Origin: Bacteroidota bacterium
GTDB taxonomy: Bacteria > Bacteroidota > Bacteroidia > Flavobacteriales_D > Crocinitomicaceae
DNA length: 32,151 bases
Direction of reading: 5' to 3'
Assembly (NCBI GenBank): GCA_947378245.1
Contig: CANCJF010000009.1
Span: forward strand, 1 to 32,151
The stretch's first letter is position 1. Every line of letters begins with the position of its first letter. Below the pieces are notes generated by a model, which saw only the letters and a program-made list of their open reading frames with translations, ran no database searches and had not been told where the DNA came from. A program made the translations under genes and the position numbers. Shown here piece after piece: positions 25,977-32,151 of this stretch.

Positions 25977-25996
25977 AGTAGTATATTTTAATTCGA

Positions 25997-26848
25997 TTAA
26001 TTATATAGTTTCCAAATAATTACTGGAATGATAGCGAATAAAAGTGGAATTAGAATTGCAAATCCATTTCCTACATTTTTGATTGTATCTGTATATTTTG
26101 GGTGTCTTGCACCTAATGATTGGAAAGCAGATGCAAAACCATGCATTAAGTGAAATGCAAGAACTACCATCGCAATTACATAGAAAATCACTGCAAACAA
26201 TGCATTTTCATTTCCTGGAACTCCATTAGTTTCTTTCCCTGAGAAGAAAGCAATAACTACAGAATGTAAATCTTTGTAACCCTCTCCTAATTTAATATCT
26301 ACATTTGGTTCAAAGAACTCTGTGTGATTTTTCACTTTCACCCCTTGTACAGGTAAATAACTTCCAGCAGTTGTTACATATAATTCAGCTGGTCCATTTG
26401 GAGATTGCACAACCACTTTATGTAATAACATATCGTGTTTTATTTTTGCTTTGTACCAAAAATGAGCACCGTGCATTACGATAAATACAAGAATCAACGA
26501 CCCAAGTAATGCCATATTTCTTGAAGACCATGTTGAACTTTTCGTTCCTGCAGCATGCGCATATCCAATTGGACGTGCTTTTTTGTTTTCTACCGTTAAA
26601 AGTATTCCATCGATAATATGAAAAAGGATAGAAATGTAGGTCATCCATGACATCACTTTGATGAAAGGATTGTGAGCCATGAAATAGGCGTATTCATTAA
26701 AAGCTCTTCTTCCTGACTCGCCAGTATGCGTAATCAATTGAAGGTTACCTAGTAAGTGTCCTACCAAGAAAAGGCAAAGGAACAACCCCGTTGCAGCCAT
26801 CCAATATTTTTTGGCTAGAGAGGATTTTAAAAGTACAGATTTACTCAT
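25997..26848 (-). CDS. sdhC: Succinate dehydrogenase cytochrome b subunit
   Basis: A 283-residue membrane anchor of the b558 type, in which one chain replaces SdhC and SdhD. Predicted helices are at about 13-34, 60-80, 110-130, 206-230 and 255-280. Several His residues that can hold heme lie in helices (for example GHLLGNLQ near 26, ILFHIIDG near 70, VMHGAHFW near 124, LAFHLMHGF near 232). It passes electrons from SdhB to menaquinone. It is the first gene of the operon; a -7-like box lies 32 bases upstream. Confidence 0.95.
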   Translation of the reverse strand: MSKSVLLKSSLAKKYWMAATGLFLCLFLVGHLLGNLQLITHTGESGRRAFNEYAYFMAHNPFIKVMSWMTYISILFHIIDGILLTVENKKARPIGYAHAAGTKSSTWSSRNMALLGSLILVFIVMHGAHFWYKAKIKHDMLLHKVVVQSPNGPAELYVTTAGSYLPVQGVKVKNHTEFFEPNVDIKLGEGYKDLHSVVIAFFSGKETNGVPGNENALFAVIFYVIAMVVLAFHLMHGFASAFQSLGARHPKYTDTIKNVGNGFAILIPLLFAIIPVIIWKLYN

Positions 26849-26879
26849 AATTAGTTAGAAAATGGATGAATATTCAGCA

Positions 26880-26887
26880 CAAATTTA
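26880..26887 (-). promoter_or_regulatory. Probable -7 box of the sdh operon
   Basis: On the minus strand TAAATTTG matches TAnnTTTG exactly, 32 bases ahead of the sdhC ATG at 26848. The -33 region is only a TTTTCG, not a good TTG. Confidence 0.5.
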
Positions 26888-26972
26888 ATGCTTACATAAA
26901 GACGAAAATAGAATATTTACTATTTAGATTGATTTTAAATAATATTTTTTAGTTTAAAATTATTTTTCGACC

Positions 26973-27003
26973 TTTCTTTTCTTTTTCCGCAAAAGAAAAG
27001 AAA
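26973..27003. repeat. 13-bp pyrimidine/purine hairpin
   Basis: TTTCTTTTCTTTT (26973-26985) pairs perfectly with AAAAGAAAAGAAA (26991-27003) across the loop TCCGC. It directly precedes the longer inverted repeat. A run of this kind next to a palindrome resembles intergenic repeats that occur in several Bacteroidota genomes (from memory, unverified). Confidence 0.6.
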
Positions 27004-27016
27004 CAAAAGAAAACTC

Positions 27017-27148
27017 CTCGCTTAATTTTATAAAGTGCATTTCACTCTTGAAATTGCTACCATATCAGTGATCTCTCCGCATCCGCTTCGAGTTACCTCA
27101 TGGTACCAGCATTTCAATTCGTTACATTGCTTTATAAAATAATGCGAG
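27017..27148. repeat. Long imperfect inverted repeat (~132 bases)
   Basis: Outer arms CTCGCTTAATTTTATAAAG (27017-27035) and CTTTATAAAATAATGCGAG (27130-27148) are nearly complementary. Inner arms TTGAAATTGCTACCAT (27048-27063) and ATGGTACCAGCATTTCAA (27100-27117) also pair with a few mismatches, leaving a ~36-base central loop. The element lies between the ends of sdhC's leader and the transporter gene. It could be a dispersed non-coding repeat, a miniature mobile element or a structured RNA. Confidence 0.6.
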
Positions 27149-27183
27149 AGATGACTTACTTCGGTTTTTTATAGTTATATTCT

Positions 27184-28890
27184 TTAATCCAAATGAACTC
27201 CTTGTTTTTTGAGCATGCGTTTTACGACGATTGCAAATACAGCAAGGTAGATAAAGCATAGGGATCCTACGACGAAGGATTGTTGAATACCAACTAAATC
27301 ACTTAATTTACCTTGTAGAGGAGGGATGATTGCGCCACCTAAAATCATCATGATTAAAAATGCAGAACCTTGTGATTGGTATTTTCCTAGTCCACCAAGG
27401 GATAAAGAGAAAATGCAGGGCCACATAATGGAGCAGAAAAGTCCGACACTAAGAAATGCGTAAATAGCGATTTCACCCGTTGTAGATAGGCCAATTAAAG
27501 TTGCTATTACTCCAAGTAAGCTAAAAATTAACAGTGTTTTTGCAGGTTTATTTTTACCAAGATAAAACCCTCCAATTTGTATGAACACACAAACAACGTA
27601 GAAATATAAATTTGACACATCGTGTCCAGCAAGATGCGTTAACCCTAAAACCACTCCAAACGCTATCAAAGGAATTAATGTGGTTAGTATGTTTTTAGTT
27701 TTGTCTTTCAGGTCGAAGGCGTGTATTGCACTTGCCCAACGTCCGATCATTAAACTTCCCCAGTAGAGGGCGATGAAAGGTGCAATGTTGGAAGAACTAT
27801 ACCCGCCAAACTCTTTTTGTTTTAATAATTCACCAAGATTACTACCAACTGCGACTTCTACACCAACATAAATAAATATGGCAAGCATACCAAGAATTAG
27901 TTGTGGGTATTGCATGGCCCCCCAACCTTCGCTATTTTTTTTAGCACTTCTTAAGGAAAGTAATAATCCTCCTACAATTACCACTAATCCAAGGGATAGC
28001 CACAACATTCGTTCATTTTCTAGCGGAACCTTTAGATCTAAAATTTCTTGTTCTAATACTTCAATCACTTTCGTGTTTGATACCAAGCTTTCTTCTGCTT
28101 TGATCAATTTAGTTTTACTTATGATTTCTTGTGCTTCCTGACTTCGATAGCTATTAAATACAGGTGCAAAACACATCACAAGTAATCCAGTAATAATTAA
28201 TAAGGAACGTAAGGCTTTTTTAGAATTCTCTGTTTTTTCTTCATTTATTCCAGAAGGTAATTTTTTTGATAGAGCGAAAAGCGAAGCAATACCAACAAAC
28301 AGTAAGCCAACACAGATATATAAAACGATCACTTTATTGAGGCTGAGGTGTTGAATTTGTTCGTCATTCACTGCTGCACTACCGAATAATGCGAGTGCTA
28401 CAACCAGAGGGCCGATGGTTGTGCCTAAACTATTGATTCCTCCTCCTAAACTGATTCGATTAGAGCCGGTTGATTCATCTCCCAAGGAAATCATAAATGG
28501 ATTCGCGGATGTCTGTTGAAGTGAAAAACCGAGTGCTACAATAAATAAACCAAACAACATACCCGTAAACACGTCAAAATATACGGAAACAATCATAGCA
28601 CCAGCACCTAGGGCAGAAAAAAGTAATCCATAAATGATGCTTTTTTTGTAGCCCCATTTTCCAACCGGATCAACCCCTTTATTGGATCCGATTGCAAATA
28701 AGGTTAACGCTCCAATATAGTAGGCGAAGTAAAATGCAAAATCGATTAATTGACTTTGAAATTGATCTAGTTTGAAATAATGTTTACAGAAAGGAATAAA
28801 GATACTGTTACCAGCAGCAATGAACCCCCAGAAAAAAAATACAGTGATTAAGGTAAATAGGGCGCTATAATTTGTTTTAACTTGAGTCAT
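27184..28890 (-). CDS. FucP-like MFS sugar transporter with extra two-helix insert
   Basis: A 568-residue major facilitator protein, much longer than the ~430 residues usual for the FucP sugar:H+ symporter family. N-half motifs typical of the family are FFFWGFIAAGNSIFIPFCK, QLIDFAFYFAYYIGAL and GFSLQQTSANPFMISLG; the C-half begins YPQLILGMLAIFIYVGVEVAVGSNL. Between them (about 229-313) are two added membrane helices flanking a charged helical segment (248-294). It should import a sugar with protons, although no sugar catabolic genes are adjacent. A -7 box (TACTTTTG, complement of 28908-28915) lies upstream. The substrate is unknown. Confidence 0.9.
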   Translation of the reverse strand: MTQVKTNYSALFTLITVFFFWGFIAAGNSIFIPFCKHYFKLDQFQSQLIDFAFYFAYYIGALTLFAIGSNKGVDPVGKWGYKKSIIYGLLFSALGAGAMIVSVYFDVFTGMLFGLFIVALGFSLQQTSANPFMISLGDESTGSNRISLGGGINSLGTTIGPLVVALALFGSAAVNDEQIQHLSLNKVIVLYICVGLLFVGIASLFALSKKLPSGINEEKTENSKKALRSLLIITGLLVMCFAPVFNSYRSQEAQEIISKTKLIKAEESLVSNTKVIEVLEQEILDLKVPLENERMLWLSLGLVVIVGGLLLSLRSAKKNSEGWGAMQYPQLILGMLAIFIYVGVEVAVGSNLGELLKQKEFGGYSSSNIAPFIALYWGSLMIGRWASAIHAFDLKDKTKNILTTLIPLIAFGVVLGLTHLAGHDVSNLYFYVVCVFIQIGGFYLGKNKPAKTLLIFSLLGVIATLIGLSTTGEIAIYAFLSVGLFCSIMWPCIFSLSLGGLGKYQSQGSAFLIMMILGGAIIPPLQGKLSDLVGIQQSFVVGSLCFIYLAVFAIVVKRMLKKQGVHLD

Positions 28891-28907
28891 AAAATGATAT
28901 TTTTTTT

Positions 28908-28915
28908 CAAAAGTA
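28908..28915 (-). promoter_or_regulatory. -7 box of the sugar transporter gene
   Basis: On the minus strand TACTTTTG matches TAnnTTTG, 18 bases ahead of the ATG at 28890. No convincing -33 TTG was found at the usual spacing. Confidence 0.45.
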
Positions 28916-29043
28916 GAAGAATAATAACTAGTTAAGAAGAAGAGTAGAAATAATTTATACTAACTGAAATGTTGATAGATTGAATTTGGAATTTATTTCA
29001 ATTTATTTGATATGATTTATCATAAAATTTCGTTTCTTGTAGT

Positions 29044-29517
29044 ATGAAAAATTTGTTTGTTACAATTTTAGTAGTTTGTTTACATTCTATTAGTTATTCT
29101 CAAATCTTTGAAAAAATCACCTTTCAAACTTCCTATTGCTTTGGAACCTGTCCGGTATATCACCTTGAACTAAACTCTGACAAAACCTTTAAACTACATG
29201 TAGAAACTGTCTTTTTGGAAAACAGTCAAATGCGTGCATTAGATTCTTCCAAAATGGGATATTTTTCAGGGAAATTAGATCAAAAAACCTACGATAAATT
29301 TATCGCTGCTTTTCAACAAAGTGACATGTGTAACCTTACTTTTGATGGGATTACATGCTGTGACGGCTCTTTGATTACAATGGTTGTCAATTACGATGGA
29401 ATTCAAAAAGAACTAGTTTCGATGTTTCCTCCCTATGAAGCACAGCCATTAATTCAAGTTTTATACGAGATATGTCGAACTACAAAAATGAAGCGAGTAA
29501 ATTCAACTGATAGATGA
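29044..29517 (+). CDS. DUF6438-type exported protein
   Basis: A 157-residue exported protein. A signal peptide (1-20, ending ISYSQ) is followed by FEKITFQTSYCFGTCPVYHL; the CFGTCPVY motif (C32, C36) is the mark of DUF6438, a domain of unknown function widespread in Bacteroidota. Later cysteines (TCCDGS) may pair with these in the periplasm. Its stop overlaps the start of the next gene by 4 bases (ATGA), giving translational coupling with the polysaccharide-lyase-like gene. No enzyme function can be claimed. Confidence 0.8.
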   Translation: MKNLFVTILVVCLHSISYSQIFEKITFQTSYCFGTCPVYHLELNSDKTFKLHVETVFLENSQMRALDSSKMGYFSGKLDQKTYDKFIAAFQQSDMCNLTFDGITCCDGSLITMVVNYDGIQKELVSMFPPYEAQPLIQVLYEICRTTKMKRVNSTDR

Positions 29518-30320
29518 AAACTACTTTAAAATTTTTACTATTTGGAATAGGAATAGCCTTGTTTTCCTGTGGAAAAGTGCCTACTTCAGTGCCAAATCAA
29601 CCGATAAGCTATTTCGTTGGTGATTTTGAAAATGGAACTGTTTCTGGATTTCATTACCTGCTTGTTGATACAACTAACAACACTCAAATAGTTACCAATC
29701 CTGTTCGTAAAGGAAAATACGCACTTAAAAATATTCTACATCCGGATGATTTTACAAGCAATGGATACAGAACAGAATTGGCGATCTACAACAGTGCAAA
29801 TTTCAAATCAGAAGCTTATTACAGTTTCAGCTTTTGGGTAGATTCCAACTACCTCGATACTGCTTACAATTTAGTTTGTCAATGGCAAGATTTACCTTAT
29901 TATTTACAAGGGGAAGATTGGACACCAAGTCCTACTTTACATGGATCACCCCCACCAATTTCGTTGACTTATGTAAATAATACCATCGAATTAAAAATGA
30001 ATGATAACCCTTCTTTTTCTAACCAAACGTTCTTGGTTGGGGAACCTTTAAAAATCAAAAAAGGCAAGTGGTATGACGTGGTTGCACACATATATTGGAA
30101 CGATGACAAAACCGCATATCAAGAAATTTCGATCAATGGAAAATTCATCACGCCCTTTAATGGTGTGGACTATAAATATTATCATCGTAACCTTTTCAAC
30201 CGTGCAGGAAACTATTTCAAGTTCGGACAATACCGTGGAAAAAACAAATCTGAACACACCAACATTATCTATTTCGATGAGGTAAAAATTGGATCCACCT
30301 TAAATGAAGTTGCGCTATGA
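29514..30320 (+). CDS. Polysaccharide-lyase-like lipoprotein (heparin lyase I-type fold)
   Basis: A 268-residue lipoprotein (lipobox LFSC with C19). The mature part resembles the Polysacc_lyase family (PL20/heparin-lyase-I-like jelly roll): GDFENGTVSGFH, NPVRKGKYALKNIL, SNGYRTELAIYNS, YYSFSFWVDSNY, LVCQWQDLPYY, KKGKWYDVVAHIYWN and a final IYFDEVKIG. Such proteins cut acidic polysaccharides by beta-elimination or bind them. Catalytic residues cannot be assigned with certainty. It overlaps both neighbours by 4 bases (ATGA on each side) in a three-gene unit with a DUF6438 protein and a predicted barrel. No SusC/SusD pair is present. Confidence 0.8.
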   Translation: MKTTLKFLLFGIGIALFSCGKVPTSVPNQPISYFVGDFENGTVSGFHYLLVDTTNNTQIVTNPVRKGKYALKNILHPDDFTSNGYRTELAIYNSANFKSEAYYSFSFWVDSNYLDTAYNLVCQWQDLPYYLQGEDWTPSPTLHGSPPPISLTYVNNTIELKMNDNPSFSNQTFLVGEPLKIKKGKWYDVVAHIYWNDDKTAYQEISINGKFITPFNGVDYKYYHRNLFNRAGNYFKFGQYRGKNKSEHTNIIYFDEVKIGSTLNEVAL

Positions 30321-30919
30321 GACAACTATTTTTCCTTTGCTTACTTTTAAGCAACTTTATTCACTCTCAAGAAAGTAGTTCTTTAAATAAAAGCAGTTTT
30401 TCCGTTGACTTTGGAAGTTTAGGTAATCGTTATATATACCCAAAAACGGATATCAACTTTTCCACTTCCTTGATTAAATCGAGTGCATTTCGTGTGTCAG
30501 CGCGACTTCGATCTTATGGCACCTTGTATTTTTTCTCTAAAACTGCCTACGATTTTACTCCCCTCATGGAATACTATTTCACCAAAACAGAACAACTCTT
30601 GTATTTTTCTGCTGGAATTGGTTTGGATGCACGGATTCGTTTAGTACATGACAGTAGAAGTTCTGCATCCTCATCGGTAGAACCACTATTGAGTTTAGCA
30701 TTACATGGGAATTATAAAAAAGTTTCGTACTCCGTACCGCTTTGGACCCGTTGGTATACAAATGGTATGTCTTATGCTATCTTACCTCAAATCAATTGGG
30801 AATTAAACAACAACGCGCTATTTATACGTTACGAACTGAACTATCTACGAATTTCCAAAAATGTTTCAAGTGAATGGAGTCAGGATCTATTTTTAGGGCT
30901 TAGGAGATCTCTAAATTAA
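30317..30919 (+). CDS. Predicted outer-membrane beta-strand protein, unknown family
   Basis: A 200-residue protein with a signal peptide (1-17, ending FIHSQ). The rest has alternating polar/aromatic strands (for example INFSTSLIKSSAFRVSARLR and LLYFSAGIGLDARIRLVHD) and ends RRSLN, consistent with a small beta-barrel of roughly eight strands. No family is recognised. It starts in the ATGA overlap with the lyase-like gene, so it is co-expressed with it. Outer-membrane location and a link to polysaccharide handling are inferences. Confidence 0.7.
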   Translation: MRQLFFLCLLLSNFIHSQESSSLNKSSFSVDFGSLGNRYIYPKTDINFSTSLIKSSAFRVSARLRSYGTLYFFSKTAYDFTPLMEYYFTKTEQLLYFSAGIGLDARIRLVHDSRSSASSSVEPLLSLALHGNYKKVSYSVPLWTRWYTNGMSYAILPQINWELNNNALFIRYELNYLRISKNVSSEWSQDLFLGLRRSLN

Positions 30920-31017
30920 TACCAACTCTTCTCTTCGTCGCTCTTCTTTTCATCACCCGTCACTATCTCTCCTACACTCGACCCCGTGCCCTGAAATTTT
31001 CGAAGGGCCGTCACTCC

Positions 31018-31055
31018 AAAATAGTCATTTATAGCTATTTTATGAACTATTTTTT
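31018..31055 (+). terminator. Possible AT-rich terminator after the lyase-barrel operon
   Basis: AAAATAGT (31018-31025) pairs with ACTATTTT (31046-31053), extended by CAT/ATG inside, and the right arm runs into a T-run. The stem is AT-rich with a wide loop. A GC-richer hairpin (GCCCT 30988-30992, AGGGC 31004-31008) lies upstream without a T-run. Together they could end the upstream operon; evidence is weak. Confidence 0.3.
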
Positions 31056-31090
31056 ATTCGTAATTTTACGCAAAATTTTTATACGTCATC

Positions 31091-32151
31091 ATGAAGACAA
31101 CCTATTTCAAACTGATTTTAGCTACACTATCGCTTTTACTTAGTGTACACACCTACGCCAACACTTTGTATTGGATTGGGGGCACTGGAGATTATAACGA
31201 CCCTACACATTGGTCTACCACTTCAGGAGGGAGTGCTTGTGGTTGTATTCCAACACTTAATGACGATGTGTTTTTTGATGCAAACTCGTTTTCTGACAAA
31301 GGACAGGTCGTAACGCTTTCAAGTATTTCGAAAGCCAATGCGATGGATTGGACTGCGGTTACAAACATGCCTACCTTGGCGGGAGACTATAATGCAAATT
31401 CCAGTTTTTACGCAAACCAAATCTACTATACTGAGTTGCACATCGGTGGAGACTTGCGCTTATCGCCAAACATGAAGTTTGATTTTGCAGGTTCTATGAC
31501 CTTTGTGAATGATGAAGTAGGAACGAAAATTACGTTAGCAGGACAAGTATTGAAATGTTCGGTTATGTTTAATCATGAAATGGGAGAATGGGTTTTTCAA
31601 GATACTTTTCAATCTGAAAAAGGGATTATTTTAAACAGTGGAACTATAAATACCAATGGTAAAGATGTTAAAATTTACAATTTTTATGCATCTAATAACA
31701 ACTTAAGAGCTTTGGTGATGACCAATTCGTTGTTTGAAATAGCAGCATCAGGTTATGGTGCAATCAGTACACATTTTTATTCACAAGGTGGTTTTGGACT
31801 ATATGGCTCTTGGTATGTTTCTTCCACCAATTTTAACTTGAATGCACAAAATTCAAGATTAAAATTTCTTGCAAATGTTGCATCGGGGACAGATTTTGGA
31901 TCTAACCTTAATTATGGCACCATTCAGTTTAACAGTGTTGGAGCAATCAAAGATGCGAACATACAAAAATTAATCGCGAATGATGGAGTAACTTTTAATG
32001 GAAATTGCAAAATCATTTCCGCGACGATTAAAGGAGACGGTAATTTTGCAGACAATAATACGATCGATAGTTTGTATTTAACAGCAGGACGTGTTTATAC
32101 ATTTGGTCAGTCGAATGGAATTACCACCATCCAAAAATACCTAAAAGCGGT
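31091..32151 (+). CDS. Large secreted surface protein, N-terminal part (right end cut by window)
   Basis: The frame is open from the ATG at 31091 to the right edge (353 codons visible, no stop). A signal peptide (1-~24, MKTTYFKLILATLSLLLSVH then TYA) precedes NTLYWIGGTGDYNDPTHWST, SACGCIPTLNDDVFFDANSF and repeated beta-strand-rich stretches. The YWIGG...W and P..NDDVFFD pattern is common at the start of very large Bacteroidota adhesin-like proteins exported by T9SS. A beta-helix or beta-solenoid is likely; the sorting tail, if present, would be outside the window. It stands 171 bases after the barrel gene. Adhesion or matrix role is inference. Confidence 0.85.
   Translation, partial: MKTTYFKLILATLSLLLSVHTYANTLYWIGGTGDYNDPTHWSTTSGGSACGCIPTLNDDVFFDANSFSDKGQVVTLSSISKANAMDWTAVTNMPTLAGDYNANSSFYANQIYYTELHIGGDLRLSPNMKFDFAGSMTFVNDEVGTKITLAGQVLKCSVMFNHEMGEWVFQDTFQSEKGIILNSGTINTNGKDVKIYNFYASNNNLRALVMTNSLFEIAASGYGAISTHFYSQGGFGLYGSWYVSSTNFNLNAQNSRLKFLANVASGTDFGSNLNYGTIQFNSVGAIKDANIQKLIANDGVTFNGNCKIISATIKGDGNFADNNTIDSLYLTAGRVYTFGQSNGITTIQKYLKA

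Larger units (their letters stand above)
26849..27183. other. Non-coding region between sdhC and the sugar transporter gene
   Basis: This 335-base stretch shows no credible coding frame. From left to right it holds the sdhC leader and promoter (to ~26890), an AT-rich spacer, a pyrimidine/purine hairpin (26973-27003) and a long imperfect inverted repeat (27017-27148). The remaining 35 bases run to the transporter stop codon and include a T-run on the + strand at 27165-27170. Confidence 0.75.

Noticed and set aside
1-32151. tRNA, rRNA, CRISPR array, transposase or prophage genes
   Set aside because: Searched by eye on both strands; no cloverleaf-like segments, regularly spaced repeats or mobile-element protein motifs were found.

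Overview
The window is an AT-rich chromosomal segment from a member of the Bacteroidota, most likely a Flavobacteriales bacterium of the Crocinitomicaceae/Fluviicola type (the family-level placement is inference). Supporting signs are Bacteroidota-style promoters (TAnnTTTG -7 boxes), many lipoproteins, a secreted metalloprotease with a type IX secretion (T9SS) tail, a YtxJ protein of the bacillithiol system, an ExbB-ExbD-ExbD-TonB cluster followed by PstS and TPR genes, and a three-gene sdhCAB operon with a one-chain cytochrome b. No tRNA, rRNA, CRISPR array, transposase or phage gene was seen.

Left part (1-12454, all minus strand). From right to left there are two transcription groups. The first is purE, dut, a sugar-nucleotide transferase, a TPR lipoprotein, a DUF4292 lipoprotein, an EnvC-like LytM factor and riboflavin synthase. 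Several of these genes overlap or lie within a few bases of each other. The cell-envelope members (TPR, DUF4292, EnvC) probably act together in surface building or cell separation. The second is exbB, exbD, exbD, tonB, the energy supply for outer-membrane uptake. It has a good promoter in front and a clear intrinsic terminator behind. Past the terminator lie a 62-residue membrane protein, a PstS-like phosphate-binding lipoprotein and a TPR protein that runs off the left edge.

Middle part (12455-21724, mixed strands). It holds a secreted M43 metalloprotease with a PKD domain and T9SS tail (+), an orphan oligopeptide-type binding lipoprotein (-), a DEDDy 3'-5' exonuclease (+), two small tandem lipoproteins (-), a tight pheS, ytxJ, glutaminyl cyclase operon (+), and trpS (-), which ends the DUF983, thioredoxin, trpS series.

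Right part (21796-32151). The sdhC, sdhA, sdhB operon (-) carries a complete MntA/HepT-type nucleotidyltransferase/HEPN toxin-antitoxin pair between sdhA and sdhB. This is the most unusual arrangement in the window. To its right are a non-coding stretch with a long imperfect inverted repeat, a FucP-like sugar transporter with an extra two-helix insert (-), and a translationally coupled + strand trio: a DUF6438 protein, a polysaccharide-lyase-like lipoprotein and a predicted barrel protein. A large secreted surface protein enters at 31091 and is cut by the right edge.
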